This document shows positions 50,957 to 59,862 of a stretch of DNA of 64,000 nucleotides, piece by piece (the stretch's first letter is position 1; every line of letters begins with the position of its first letter). Below the pieces are notes generated by a model, which saw only the letters and a list, made by a program, of their open reading frames with translations, searched no databases and was not told the DNA's origin. This DNA comes from Candidatus Riflebacteria bacterium HGW-Riflebacteria-1 (lineage in GTDB: Bacteria > Muiribacteriota > Ozemobacteria > Ozemobacterales > Ozemobacteraceae). The translations under genes were made by a program, and so were the position numbers. Location: positions 62,001 through 126,000 of the forward strand of contig PGYB01000012.1 of the NCBI GenBank assembly GCA_002839445.1, written 5' to 3'.

Positions 50957-51688
50957 CTAGTATTTGCGGAAACGTAATACTGTCGCGGTCTTTAAGCACT
51001 CAGCAATATCGCCTTTGCCCAGTTTTGAATGGCCTTCGCGGCGATCGATAAAAATAATTGGAATTTCTGCGGTTCTGGCGCCCAGCTTAAGAGCCTGATG
51101 CAGCAGGCTCATCTGGAAGGCATACCCCTTTGTCTGCAGCTTGGAGAAAATTACTTTGCGCAAGAGGTTTGTCGATATGCACCTGTACCCAGACGTGCAG
51201 TCGTGAACCTTGCTCAGGCCGCCAACTAAGCGAATGTATTGATTTCCCCAGAAAGAAAGCTGTTTTCTATGCCATTTCCAGTCGGGACACGCGCCGCCTT
51301 TGATGTAGCGCGAACCAATTATGAAATCGTAACCGCTATCTGCCATTTTCAGAAAATCAGCGATGCATTCAGGATCGTGCGAAAAATCTGAATCCATTTC
51401 AAAAACATAATCAGTTTGCGGCAGGTGGTCAAAAACCCACTGAAAACCACGAATATAGGCGCGCCCAAGGCCTTCTTTCTGGCCTTCGAGCAGGCAAAGC
51501 CGTGGGAAGGAGCTTTGCAGGTCTTTTACAATTGTGCCGGTGCCATCGGGAGAATTGTCGTCTACCACCAGAATTGAGATTTGCCAGTTCTGGAGCTTTT
51601 CGCCAACGCGAAAAACGGCGGCAATAATTTCAGCAATGTTATCAGCCTCATTATAAGTCGGTAGAATTACACATGCATTTTTCATCAA
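50957..51688 (-). CDS. Polyprenol-phosphate mannosyltransferase-like GT2 glycosyltransferase (DPM1 type)
   Basis: 243 residues, the size of soluble Dpm1-type enzymes without membrane helices. GT-A motifs are VILPTYNEADNI, VVDDNSPDGTG, GLGRAYIRGFQWV, the metal-binding MDSDFSHDPE, GSRYIKGG and SGYRCIS. It would transfer a sugar from a nucleotide donor to polyprenyl phosphate at the cytoplasmic face. It overlaps the next upstream gene (PMT-like) by ATGA, which makes the lipid-linked sugar the probable donor of that enzyme. Confidence 0.92.
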   Translation of the reverse strand: MMKNACVILPTYNEADNIAEIIAAVFRVGEKLQNWQISILVVDDNSPDGTGTIVKDLQSSFPRLCLLEGQKEGLGRAYIRGFQWVFDHLPQTDYVFEMDSDFSHDPECIADFLKMADSGYDFIIGSRYIKGGACPDWKWHRKQLSFWGNQYIRLVGGLSKVHDCTSGYRCISTNLLRKVIFSKLQTKGYAFQMSLLHQALKLGARTAEIPIIFIDRREGHSKLGKGDIAECLKTATVLRFRKY

Positions 51689-53163
51689 TTTCCCTGTCCT
51701 GTGTTAGTTTTTCTGTTGCGAAAAATCGATATATTCAAGGTTCTAACGAGTTTATTGCGCAAATAAATTTCGTGTCTGCGGTAGTCTGTCTGCTCGAATT
51801 CTTCGCCCCGGCGGCGTGCTTCAGAACGATCGTCTTCATCAACATAGACAATTGTTGTTGCTTCGTTGATTTTTCTTTGAGAATCCCAGAATCTGTAGTT
51901 TTTGCCTGAATTAGCCTCTGCTGTGCGTTCGGGAGCCAAACTGGCATAAAATGCCATGCTCGCGGCCAGGCCATAACCTTGACCGACAAACAAAAGGTTC
52001 CCGCCGGTCTCCTGATCGACCTGCCTGATCAGTGCGCCGGCTTCCTGCCAGCCGTGCAGACGGTAGCTGACATCGCGAACAGGTAAAATCAGGGTCAAAG
52101 AATGCAGCAGTGCCACTACGGTCAAAATAGCTCCGGGCAAGATTGTCCAGAGCGCCCGTTTTTTTGTCCAGCCGGTTACCAGCCAATGCGCGATAAGCGG
52201 GAACCCGCCAATATAGGCGATTTGCGGCCAGTTTGCCTCAACCTTGGTTTTGCTTCCTGAGTATGCAAATAACAATAACGCCGGCAAAATCGTGACGGCA
52301 AGAAAAAACACTTCTTCGTTTTTTGCTTTAAAGGATTTTATGACCTGAGAGACCGACAGGCAGCACAACAGTACAAAGACCGCAGGCCCCATCGTGATCA
52401 ACTGACCGCCGAGAAACTCGCCAAAATATCGCCATAAAGAGTAATTGCCTGGCTGCAGCCCGTGTTCGAACTGAAATTTTAGAGAAGCCCATTCATTTTG
52501 CATGTTCCATAACAGGATTGGAATCGTGCCGGCGAAGGCCAGCAATACCATGATCCAGTAGCGGGCAGTGAAAACAAGTTTTCTGCGTTCAGGAAAAATC
52601 AGAATTGACGCGGCAACAGCCGGAACCATAAGAATCATATTGTATTTTGACAACGCGCCAAGCCCGAGAAAAACACCCATGAAAACCCAGGGTAGAACGG
52701 GCTCTGGATTTTTTATTATACTGAGAAACGTGATCAGGCATAAAGCCCAGAATAGCGCCAGAGGTGTGTCAGGGGTCATCAGAAAACCAACAGCCAGCCC
52801 GGAAGGCGTGAGGTGAAAAAGCAGTACACTGAAAAAACCGGTTTTTGCGCATGAGAATACGCGCTGACAGATAAAAAACAGTATCAGAGTGACCATGGCA
52901 TTTGAAACGAGTGCAAAGCCGCGCACTGCCAGAACGGAGTCGCCTAAAAACGGCCGCAACAAAGCTATCATATAGCCGACCATCGGCGGATGATCGAAAT
53001 ACGACAGAGCCGGGCGGCGTGCGAATTCCCAGTAATAGGCTTCATCTGGCACCAGGTCGAGAAACAGTGCCAGAACAACCTTTACCGTCATGGTTAAGAC
53101 GAAAAAAATCCAGAAACGCTTTACCCAGATGTTGTTACCGCTCACAAGATTGTTATCGTTCAC
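51685..53163 (-). CDS. GT-C (family 39/83-type) integral membrane glycosyltransferase
   Basis: 492 residues from a GTG at 53163 with GGA upstream; an ATG at 53241 (GAGAGA upstream) would add 26 residues, so the start is uncertain. Ten or more transmembrane helices. The first periplasmic loop has LDLVPDEAYYWEFARRPALSYFDHPP, the acidic DE(A)YYW motif typical of PMT/ArnT-like enzymes. The C-terminal about 110 residues are soluble. These enzymes transfer a sugar from a polyprenyl-phosphate carrier to protein or lipid A-like acceptors. It is translationally coupled to the DPM1-like gene. Confidence 0.9.
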   Translation of the reverse strand: MNDNNLVSGNNIWVKRFWIFFVLTMTVKVVLALFLDLVPDEAYYWEFARRPALSYFDHPPMVGYMIALLRPFLGDSVLAVRGFALVSNAMVTLILFFICQRVFSCAKTGFFSVLLFHLTPSGLAVGFLMTPDTPLALFWALCLITFLSIIKNPEPVLPWVFMGVFLGLGALSKYNMILMVPAVAASILIFPERRKLVFTARYWIMVLLAFAGTIPILLWNMQNEWASLKFQFEHGLQPGNYSLWRYFGEFLGGQLITMGPAVFVLLCCLSVSQVIKSFKAKNEEVFFLAVTILPALLLFAYSGSKTKVEANWPQIAYIGGFPLIAHWLVTGWTKKRALWTILPGAILTVVALLHSLTLILPVRDVSYRLHGWQEAGALIRQVDQETGGNLLFVGQGYGLAASMAFYASLAPERTAEANSGKNYRFWDSQRKINEATTIVYVDEDDRSEARRRGEEFEQTDYRRHEIYLRNKLVRTLNISIFRNRKTNTGQGN

Positions 53164-53302
53164 ATTTTTTCCATTATCAAGGCTTGAGAGACATTTCCAA
53201 GACCGACATTTACCGGCGATCAGACAGCCATTTGCACGCATTCTCTCGCAAATGTTGCAAACAGTATTGTTTGAGGTAGTATTCTACCAGAAATCTAAAG
53301 AA

Positions 53303-53965
53303 TTAGTCACTTGCTAGTTTTTTACAGGTTAATTCGATCAGTCGGTCGCTGATATGCAGGTCGCAAAAGCCGAAATTCTCTTCAATCCAGGCCATGGTGG
53401 CTGCCTGGTAAAAGAATACATGGGTTTCATCGTTTTTGTAAAACCAGCGGGAAAAGTCAGTCTGGCGATCGTAAAGCAGGGTCTTGCAAATAAGCTTGCC
53501 ACATGGCTTGAGCAGGCTATGCAATCGCCCAAATTCTTCTGCCGGCTGATAAAAGTGCTCAATCACTTCGCAACATACTATGTAATCGTATGTCTGCAGC
53601 AACAACTCTGTATGGTTGTGAAAAAACGGGTCATATAGTGCAATATTGCAGCCTTTTGCGGCCAGCATACTTGATACCACCGGGCCTTTGCCGGCCCCGA
53701 AATCCAGTCCGCGATGCTGTGCCGAGAAATTTGCCAAAACTGCGTTCACGACCGGTTCGACAAATTTCTGGTAACCCGGGTCATTGACATCGTTGTTATG
53801 CTTTTCATAACGGATCTTCTCCAGTTCCGGCTCAAGTCTTAAAGATGGAGCAAGAAAAATCCCTTTGCAGTTTTCACAGCAAAAGTATCGCTGTTCGTAA
53901 AAGTCACTGCCGTCAGCGCCACACAACGGGCATAACTCAGCCATAGCAGCAGTTTTTTCAGTCAA
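53303..53965 (-). CDS. Class I SAM methyltransferase with N-terminal zinc ribbon
   Basis: 220 residues from a TTG at 53965 (GGAGA 7 nt upstream). A zinc ribbon (CPLCGAD about 12-15, CCENCKGIF about 30-36) precedes a methyltransferase domain with GLDFGAGKGPVVSSML (motif I), DYIVCCEVIEHFYQPAEEF and LLKPCGKLICKT. This is the Methyltransf_23 type often found in surface polysaccharide or sugar modification clusters. The adjacent glycosyltransferases fit that context, but the substrate is unknown. Confidence 0.86.
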   Translation of the reverse strand: MTEKTAAMAELCPLCGADGSDFYEQRYFCCENCKGIFLAPSLRLEPELEKIRYEKHNNDVNDPGYQKFVEPVVNAVLANFSAQHRGLDFGAGKGPVVSSMLAAKGCNIALYDPFFHNHTELLLQTYDYIVCCEVIEHFYQPAEEFGRLHSLLKPCGKLICKTLLYDRQTDFSRWFYKNDETHVFFYQAATMAWIEENFGFCDLHISDRLIELTCKKLASD

Positions 53966-54212
53966 TTATTTATCTCCATTTGCATCTATAATTATCTGTA
54001 TCTTTTTGCAGTTGGGCGAAAACCTGGGAGCTTTTTAATTGAGAACACCCTTCTGGTATTGCAATACTGCAGCACAGCGGCAACGACAGAAAAGCACTCT
54101 TCGCTGGCAGCCGAGATTTTTGTGGTTAAACCCTGATTTAGCATGGCAGGTAATTAAACCACATAACTTCATGTCTGCCAACATTTTGAGCAGTGGCGAA
54201 TCTATGTGGGCT
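53966..54212. other. Intergenic DNA without an identified gene
   Basis: Short fragmentary frames occur on the minus strand, but none has a ribosome-binding site or a recognisable domain. It may be further decayed remains of the neighbouring pseudogene. Confidence 0.4.
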
Positions 54213-54374
54213 CTATAAAATTGCATTGAACATGTAGCCACCGCGTACTGCAGTGCCCCATATTGCCAGAACGATGGCGGCTACCAGACGTTTTTCGAAT
54301 ATGCTTGCCAGCATGGTCATTTCGGGAATCGCCATACCCGCGCCAATGCGCACGCCAATGAGGAGAAACTGATC
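54213..54374 (-). pseudogene. C-terminal remnant of an ArsP/DUF318-type permease
   Basis: Read on the minus strand, about 50 codons ending in TAG (54213-54215) give FLLIGVRIGAGMAIPEMTML and onward to GYMFNAIL. This aligns by pattern with the C-terminus of the intact permease at 13939-15069 (APAVSLPSILAL through SGYIFGM). No start codon or N-terminal helices are present; the frame runs into the DGC gene on the other strand. It appears to be a truncated gene within the arsenic/metal block. Confidence 0.45.
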
Positions 54375-54767
54375 GTGAGTGATTGTTGTGGAAATTCTGC
54401 CAAATGCTTTGTTTACCCATGTTCAGGCGGCTCGAACGTTGGCCAGCTTTCTAACGAAGCCGCCAAAAAGCTTGATAATACAAAAGAAGCAACTATGAAT
54501 TGTCTGGCCGGGCTTGGCGGGCATATTCCGGAAATGCTTGCGACAGCGCAGTCAGCCGCATCGGTGCTGATAATAGATGGCTGTCCGACAGCCTGCGGAA
54601 AAAAAATAGTCGAGCACCTTGGAATAAAGAATTATGGATATGTTGAAATAACTTCATTGGGAATCAAAAAAGAGCACAATGTCGATAAAACCCCGCCCAA
54701 CCAGATAGAAGAGGTCGTTGCCGCTGCCAGAAAAGAACTTGAGCGTTTCATACCACCGATAAACTGA
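54375..54767 (+). CDS. DGC-domain putative zinc-binding protein
   Basis: 130 residues from a GTG at 54375 with GAGGAG upstream. Cys-rich start SDCCGNSAKCFVYPCSGGSNVGQLSN. The family signature is MNCLAGLGGHIPEM and, near residue 67, IIDGCPTACGKK (the D-G-C motif). The DGC domain (DUF1847-related) is thought to bind zinc and is often found next to ArsP/DUF318 permeases and thioredoxin-like genes. Here a permease remnant lies alongside, supporting an old metalloid-handling locus. Function not proven. Confidence 0.82.
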   Translation: MSDCCGNSAKCFVYPCSGGSNVGQLSNEAAKKLDNTKEATMNCLAGLGGHIPEMLATAQSAASVLIIDGCPTACGKKIVEHLGIKNYGYVEITSLGIKKEHNVDKTPPNQIEEVVAAARKELERFIPPIN

Positions 54768-54819
54768 TTCCCACTTCTTTCTATTGTAAATTGCGCTGAC
54801 GCTCATAATGAGCTCGGGA

Positions 54820-54845
54820 GCTTCGGCCTATCGGCCGGGTTGCTT
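54820..54845. repeat. Short repeat shared with 61634-61658
   Basis: GCTTCGGCCTATCGGCCGGG, then TTGCTT; the second site differs by one base. It lies after a gene end in both places. Confidence 0.5.
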
Positions 54846-54873
54846 TTGGTTTGGTGTCGTGCCCCCCCCAATT

Positions 54874-55695
54874 TCAGCGCCTGATCACAAAGCGTGAAAA
54901 GTTACGGGCCAGCAACCAGCTCAACGCCAGAAGAAAAATCAATGATGGGCCAGCCGGCAGATCAAAGACAATTGCCAGTGCAATACCAGCCAGTCCGGCG
55001 GCGAAAGCGATTGTCGGTGCCAGCCAGAATATTCCCGACACGCAGGTTGTTAAAGAAATTGCGCTCAAACAGGGAAAAAGCAAAAAACCAAACGTGGCCA
55101 TTGCCCCAAGCGTTTTTAGATTGATGACGATTATTGCACTAAGCAAAAAGAACTGGAACAGCTCGTAAGTTCTGACTTTTATGCCACTGATCTGAGCCTG
55201 CAGAGGTATCAGGTTGACCAGCAGAAATCGACGGCGCAGAGCGATCAGCAACAATGCCAGTGGTAGACTCAAAAACATGGTCATCATAAGATCGTCGGGA
55301 CTGGCGGCCAGTATGCTGCCCTTAAAAAGAAGTTCCTGACCGTGGGCCTCAGCATGAGTCAGTGACAGGGCCAGTAAACTCCCAGCCATGGCAACGACAA
55401 AACCAGTGCCGATAAATGCTTCAAGCGTTACGCCCGAATGGTTTTGATCAGGCTTCCAGGCTAAAAAGGCGGTGCAAAACGCCAGCACTACCAGCACCGA
55501 CAAAGCTTCGCCGGCACCAGACAACGACATCAGCACCAGCCCGAAGCCGGCAATCTGTGGTAATGCGGCACCCAGGAATAGACCGCGGCGTTGATGCAGA
55601 TAAATCCCGGCAACTGCCAGGGCTGCTCCACTGCAGGCCACAACCGCGAAAGCAAGCCAGAAAAATTTCGCTAATTCAGTAAATGACTCATTCAT
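54874..55695 (-). CDS. znuB: Metal ABC transporter permease (ZnuB-like)
   Basis: 273 residues from the ATG at 55695, which overlaps the ATPase stop; a TTG at 55713 is in frame. ABC-3 family permease with eight to nine helices. LKTLGAMATFGFLLFPCLSAISLT and FDLPAGPSLIFLLALSWLLA are typical. It forms the membrane channel for zinc or manganese with ZnuC. It is the last gene of the operon. The specific metal is inferred from context, not from this sequence. Confidence 0.88.
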   Translation of the reverse strand: MNESFTELAKFFWLAFAVVACSGAALAVAGIYLHQRRGLFLGAALPQIAGFGLVLMSLSGAGEALSVLVVLAFCTAFLAWKPDQNHSGVTLEAFIGTGFVVAMAGSLLALSLTHAEAHGQELLFKGSILAASPDDLMMTMFLSLPLALLLIALRRRFLLVNLIPLQAQISGIKVRTYELFQFFLLSAIIVINLKTLGAMATFGFLLFPCLSAISLTTCVSGIFWLAPTIAFAAGLAGIALAIVFDLPAGPSLIFLLALSWLLARNFSRFVIRR

Positions 55696-56404
55696 AGTTT
55701 TTGTTTTCTGCAACAGCTATTAAATGCTTTTTAAACGCAACAATCGAATCGGCATTAAGCTCGGAAAGAATCTGCATCCTGCAGTCTGAAAGCATGAATA
55801 TTCTGCCGGCAATGCCAACAATGTCTTCCAGAATGTGTGACACGAAAATCATGGTTAAGCCATTGCGCTGGCGCAGTTGCTCCAGAGTAGAGAGAAAATG
55901 CTGCGTCTGAACAATGTCGAGCCCGCGGGTCGGTTCATCGAGAATCATGACGTCTGGCCTGCGCACCAATGCCTGCGCAAGAATCGCGCGCTGCTTTTGT
56001 CCGCCGGAAAGGTTGCTGAACAACCACTCAGCTTTCTCAATCAAGCCAGTCTGTAAAAGCGCCGCATCAACTTTATCACTGATTGCCGAGCCGGGAGCCT
56101 GCCAGGGCTTGAGCTCGGCGCTGGCGCCCATTTCGATAATTTCACGGAGAGTGAAGGGAAAAAGCTCGTCAACTTCATGTGCCTGCGGTATGTAGGCTAC
56201 AATCTTGTCTCTGGCCGTGCTCATTTCGCCGGCCAGGGGCGGAATAAGCCCCAGCATGGTTTTGAGCAGAGTGGTCTTGCCGGAGCCGTTGGCGCCGACA
56301 AGACCGATTGTCTCGCCTGTAGTTATGTGACAGGTTAGATTTTCGAGCACTTTCTGCCGGTTATAACCGACAGAAAGCTCTCTAGAGCTGAACCAGTCGC
56401 TCAT
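55688..56404 (-). CDS. znuC: Metal ABC transporter ATPase (ZnuC-like)
   Basis: 238 residues. Walker A VGANGSGKTTLL is near residue 36, the Q-loop YIPQAHEVDE near 70, signature LSGGQKQRAILAQAL near 132, Walker B VMILDEPTRGLD near 153, and switch His in FVSHILED near 187. It energises ZnuB. It overlaps both neighbours (ATGA with the binding-protein gene upstream). Confidence 0.93.
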   Translation of the reverse strand: MSDWFSSRELSVGYNRQKVLENLTCHITTGETIGLVGANGSGKTTLLKTMLGLIPPLAGEMSTARDKIVAYIPQAHEVDELFPFTLREIIEMGASAELKPWQAPGSAISDKVDAALLQTGLIEKAEWLFSNLSGGQKQRAILAQALVRRPDVMILDEPTRGLDIVQTQHFLSTLEQLRQRNGLTMIFVSHILEDIVGIAGRIFMLSDCRMQILSELNADSIVAFKKHLIAVAENKNYE

Positions 56405-57321
56405 GATGCAGTAAGTTCTTTTGCAATGGCATTAACCAGATAATCAATCAGTTCAATGTAGCTGGACGTGCCATCAACGGCTCCGACAGAGCTCGGCAAA
56501 ACCAGAACCTTGCCGTCGGCCCGCCCGGCTACCATATTAGCAAAACGATCTGAATGATATTTTTCGCGCAGAATCAGGGTGGAATTGTGGGCCTTCATCG
56601 TTGTTACCAGTGTGGCAATTTCTCTGGCCGTTGGTGGCACACCAGGTCGCGGCTCGACATACCCTATTATCTCAAGTCCGGCAAAATCGGTAAAATAGAT
56701 CCACGAGTTATGATAGCAGGCGACTTTACGATTCTTCAGGCCGGAAAGCCGTGTTTTCCAGGCCACCATGCTGTTTTTTACCTGTGTTTTGAACTCGTTC
56801 AGATTACTCTCAAAATGAGAGGTCTTGTCAGGTTCTTCAATGGCAAGTCTTCTGGCCACCAGTTCGGCAATACGAATTCCGTTTTCCGGGTCAAGCCAGT
56901 AGTGAGGATTGCCAGAAGGATGCACGTCGCCCATGGAAGGATCGACTCTGATCATCGGAATTTCTTTAACTCCAATCACCTGCGAACAATCTACATAACC
57001 GGTGTTGCCAGGTTGAATCGCAAAATTTCGCGAGCCTTCTATCAAAGGTTTCAACCAGATTTCGAGGTCGAGACCGACCAGGAACAACAGTCGAGCCCGC
57101 CGCAATGTCAGCATGAAAGTAGGCCTTGGCTCAACAAAATGGGGATCTTCATGACCGCGTGCAATCGAAGTAACCCGAACGCGATTGCCACCTACGGCTT
57201 CGACAATGGCCTTGATATCAGTTGTGGTAGTGACAATTTCGATGGCAGCCTGCGCCGATGGCGCCAGAATGCAGAATGCTAACAATACAAGCAGACAAAT
57301 CAGTTTGTAAGAATGTTTCAT
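56401..57321 (-). CDS. znuA: Metal-binding periplasmic protein, ZnuA-like (cluster A-I)
   Basis: 306 residues with signal peptide (LICLLVLLAFCILAPSAQA). Metal ligands: His in GHEDPHFVEPRP near residue 60, His in GNPHYWLDPENG near 140, His in ACYHNSWIYF near 206, and an acidic residue near 280. The His-rich loop typical of many ZnuA proteins is absent; a His/Asp-rich tail is found instead on the neighbouring lipoprotein. GAGGG precedes the ATG. Manganese specificity cannot be excluded. Confidence 0.9.
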   Translation of the reverse strand: MKHSYKLICLLVLLAFCILAPSAQAAIEIVTTTTDIKAIVEAVGGNRVRVTSIARGHEDPHFVEPRPTFMLTLRRARLLFLVGLDLEIWLKPLIEGSRNFAIQPGNTGYVDCSQVIGVKEIPMIRVDPSMGDVHPSGNPHYWLDPENGIRIAELVARRLAIEEPDKTSHFESNLNEFKTQVKNSMVAWKTRLSGLKNRKVACYHNSWIYFTDFAGLEIIGYVEPRPGVPPTAREIATLVTTMKAHNSTLILREKYHSDRFANMVAGRADGKVLVLPSSVGAVDGTSSYIELIDYLVNAIAKELTAS

Positions 57322-57335
57322 GTAATTCCCTCATT

Positions 57336-58172
57336 TCATTCATGGTCGTCGTCATGGTCGTCGTCGTGGTCGTGATCATCGTCGTGTTCGTGGCCATCAT
57401 GAGACTCGATTTCACCTGCCTGAGCCAGTTTTGCAAGGATCGTTGCCAGAACATTGCCATGCGCAGTGCTGCTTATCTCTATTTTTCCTCCACCTATCAG
57501 GGCAGGATAATCAAGATCCTGCAACAGAGTCTGCATATTAAGCTTTAAGCCTACAGGTGTAAGTGTTTCTGCCATTACGACATTATCCGAAGAAAACTGC
57601 AGGGAAAAGCTGTCTTCAAGCACACAGGCAAACGGATACTCATTTCCGCCTGTTTTTACTTTGCCATAGATCTGAAGAGCAGCGGTGGCGTTTTCTCCAA
57701 TGCTGCTCGCACATTCCAGACGCCAACCATACTTGCTGGCCGCTTTTTGAACTATGGCGGCTATTTCACCGACACGGGCAATATCAATTGAGCCGCTTAG
57801 AGCAAAGCTTTCTGCAACCAGCGGCCGGTTGTCTCCAGCCTCACGATTTGGGTCGGCAGGAAAAGGGCGACCCTCATCGGTTGTAGCATTATCGTGGTCA
57901 TGATCATGACCATTGGCATGACGCAGCGCACTTCTCGCTGTAACTCCAGATTCAAGGGTTTTGAGCTGTACCGGATTGATTATGATCGATGCAAGTTCGA
58001 TTCTGCTGCCGTCAACGGCGACAAAAGAGAGCGGTTCGGCGACCAGCGCAAGCTTTACCGTGCCGCTTTCATTGGGGTATGGAGAAAAATCGCTGACAGA
58101 TTGTCGAGAGCAGCCGGAAACATTGAGAACTAGAAGCAATGCAAAAAACAAAGTTGATATTCTGTTAAGCAT
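57336..58172 (-). CDS. Lipoprotein with His/Asp-rich metal-binding tail
   Basis: 278 residues. Lipobox VSGC at residues 18-21 after a hydrophobic core. A central HDHDHD occurs near residue 91. The C-terminus is made almost entirely of His and Asp (HDGHEHDDDHDHDDDHD). The middle part is mixed alpha/beta with no family recognised. It sits between the porin and ZnuA genes of one operon. The His/Asp clusters suggest zinc capture or buffering at the membrane, handing metal to ZnuA (inference). Confidence 0.78.
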   Translation of the reverse strand: MLNRISTLFFALLLVLNVSGCSRQSVSDFSPYPNESGTVKLALVAEPLSFVAVDGSRIELASIIINPVQLKTLESGVTARSALRHANGHDHDHDNATTDEGRPFPADPNREAGDNRPLVAESFALSGSIDIARVGEIAAIVQKAASKYGWRLECASSIGENATAALQIYGKVKTGGNEYPFACVLEDSFSLQFSSDNVVMAETLTPVGLKLNMQTLLQDLDYPALIGGGKIEISSTAHGNVLATILAKLAQAGEIESHDGHEHDDDHDHDDDHDDDHE

Positions 58173-58187
58173 GATTGTCAGTCCTTT

Positions 58188-59399
58188 TTAGAAGTTGGCC
58201 AGATGTGGCTTGTGAGGTCCCATGCCCCAGATGAACTGCAACCAGATCTCGTTATTGTCGCGACCGACAAATGGATCACGGAGTTTGCGGAATTGCAGCT
58301 GCAGACGGTCATTTTCGGTCAGCCAATAGCCAACATAAGCAGACTGGGCAATACTGTTAAAACGACTGTCGCCCGGCTTTTCCGAGCAGTCATAGCTCAG
58401 CCCGACATGCCAGTCATGGTCTTTTCGAAACTTGTACATCGTGCTTATATAGTAGCCGTGAGAATCAATGCTTTTGCCGACCATTTGCTCACGCTCGTTC
58501 CATAACCATTCTCCCCAGAGCGTTATTCGATTGAACTGGTCAATGCGATGCCGCAGCATCAGATCTGCGCCATATATCTTAGAGCCGAGGTCTCCGGCCC
58601 TATTCCAGGCACCATCATGATAGTTAACACCAAGCTGCATATCCTGTTTGTCGTTAAATGGAGTATGCATAGAAAGCCGACTGCCATAAACACGGGTCTG
58701 GCCGCTGTTGAACAAACTACTGTTATTGCCGTTAAGCGCATCCACGTTCAATCTCACATAAGTCTTGCTCTTCAAATCAATGATTTTGCTGAGCGACAGG
58801 CCATCGTCACTGTAACCATGTTCCCCGCCATAAAAATAGCTGTTGATTAAAGGCTTGCTGACAAATGGCCAGTCATGTGGATGTATTCTGTTAAGATAGC
58901 CCATCGGAGCAAGAAATCTGCCGATTCTCAGTTCAAGCTCGCCCGGCAGTGTGTGCGCAATGTCGGCATAAGCCTCTTCAACATGGGCTTCATTGTCATG
59001 AAAGCCTATTGTCGCATTTGCTCTGGTGTACGGGCTGACCGATCTTGAAAAATTCAATTCAGTGCCATCAAGCTTGAGCGAATTTCGATCGGGATCACGC
59101 TGATCGCCGCTGCCCTTAACCGTAAAAACTCCGGTGACGCTGATATCCGGATTTTGATTTTGATATACGCCTTGAGCCGGTGATGCTTTTGTTACTGAAG
59201 GCGACGGTGGTGTTGCCGGCATCGCGGCCATCTCTGATAGAATCGCCTTTTCCATTTCAAGAGTTTCAACTCTTTGATTGAGTTGCTGAACACTCTGCGT
59301 AAGCAGCTCAATCTGCTTTTTCAGCTCGCCAATTTCAGTGTTTTCTGCACAAACTGGCACGGATAAAGTAAGCAGAACAAATATTAATAACCTGTGCAT
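58188..59399 (-). CDS. Outer-membrane porin-like beta-barrel protein
   Basis: 403 residues. Signal peptide (LLIFVLLTLSVPVCA). A short coiled coil (about 23-52, IELLTQSVQQLNQRVETLE) follows, as in trimeric Opr-type porins that contact peptidoglycan. The barrel has alternating amphipathic strands and terminates in Phe (PHKPHLANF). AGGAGG precedes the ATG. Being in an operon with ZnuABC-like genes, it may be a metal-selective outer-membrane channel, comparable in role to zinc-regulated TonB-independent porins. The specificity is inferred from context. Confidence 0.8.
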   Translation of the reverse strand: MHRLLIFVLLTLSVPVCAENTEIGELKKQIELLTQSVQQLNQRVETLEMEKAILSEMAAMPATPPSPSVTKASPAQGVYQNQNPDISVTGVFTVKGSGDQRDPDRNSLKLDGTELNFSRSVSPYTRANATIGFHDNEAHVEEAYADIAHTLPGELELRIGRFLAPMGYLNRIHPHDWPFVSKPLINSYFYGGEHGYSDDGLSLSKIIDLKSKTYVRLNVDALNGNNSSLFNSGQTRVYGSRLSMHTPFNDKQDMQLGVNYHDGAWNRAGDLGSKIYGADLMLRHRIDQFNRITLWGEWLWNEREQMVGKSIDSHGYYISTMYKFRKDHDWHVGLSYDCSEKPGDSRFNSIAQSAYVGYWLTENDRLQLQFRKLRDPFVGRDNNEIWLQFIWGMGPHKPHLANF

Positions 59400-59469
59400 C
59401 AGGTCCTCCTGGTTTTGTAAGTTCTGAAATAGCGCCAGTACAACCGGCGACAGGATAGGGAAAAATCTA

Positions 59470-59862
59470 TCAGATAATTATTTCAGCAGGAGGAGAGCGT
59501 AAGAATTGTCTCAAAAACATTTGTTCACGGCAAACATGCAAGTTCGGCCGTAAAATTTGAGACTGGGTGATACCGAGTTGGCGCGACACACAACTGGTAT
59601 AAGCTGTAATGCATGTAATCAGAATGCCAAGACTGCATATCCTGCAGTTTGCATCGTGCAGTTCTGCATTTTTCAGGAGCAATGAGTGGCTTGTGCTCTG
59701 ACGAAAAACAGGGTCATGCTTGCAGCACTTCTTTTCTGGTTTCGACGTTTCTCCATGAAATTCGTGCGGCAGCGCAATTATTATGAACTGCAGACAAAGC
59801 ATTGCAACCAGCAGCACAGAGGTAGTGCTTTGGATGGCTGACCGCCGCAGCCTCTTCGTCAT
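59470..59862 (-). CDS. Small Cys/His-containing membrane protein, first gene of the zinc operon
   Basis: 130 residues from the ATG at 59862 (GAGAGG with 7-nt spacing); upstream ATGs at 59868 and 59889 are in frame. One transmembrane or signal helix (TTSVLLVAMLCLQFIIIALP). It is followed by HEFHGE, KKCCKHDP, a CRIC pair and other Cys/His residues that could bind a metal. This resembles DUF2946-type small metal-associated proteins in size and layout, but the match is weak. It leads the operon that continues with the porin. Confidence 0.6.
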   Translation of the reverse strand: MTKRLRRSAIQSTTSVLLVAMLCLQFIIIALPHEFHGETSKPEKKCCKHDPVFRQSTSHSLLLKNAELHDANCRICSLGILITCITAYTSCVSRQLGITQSQILRPNLHVCREQMFLRQFLRSPPAEIII

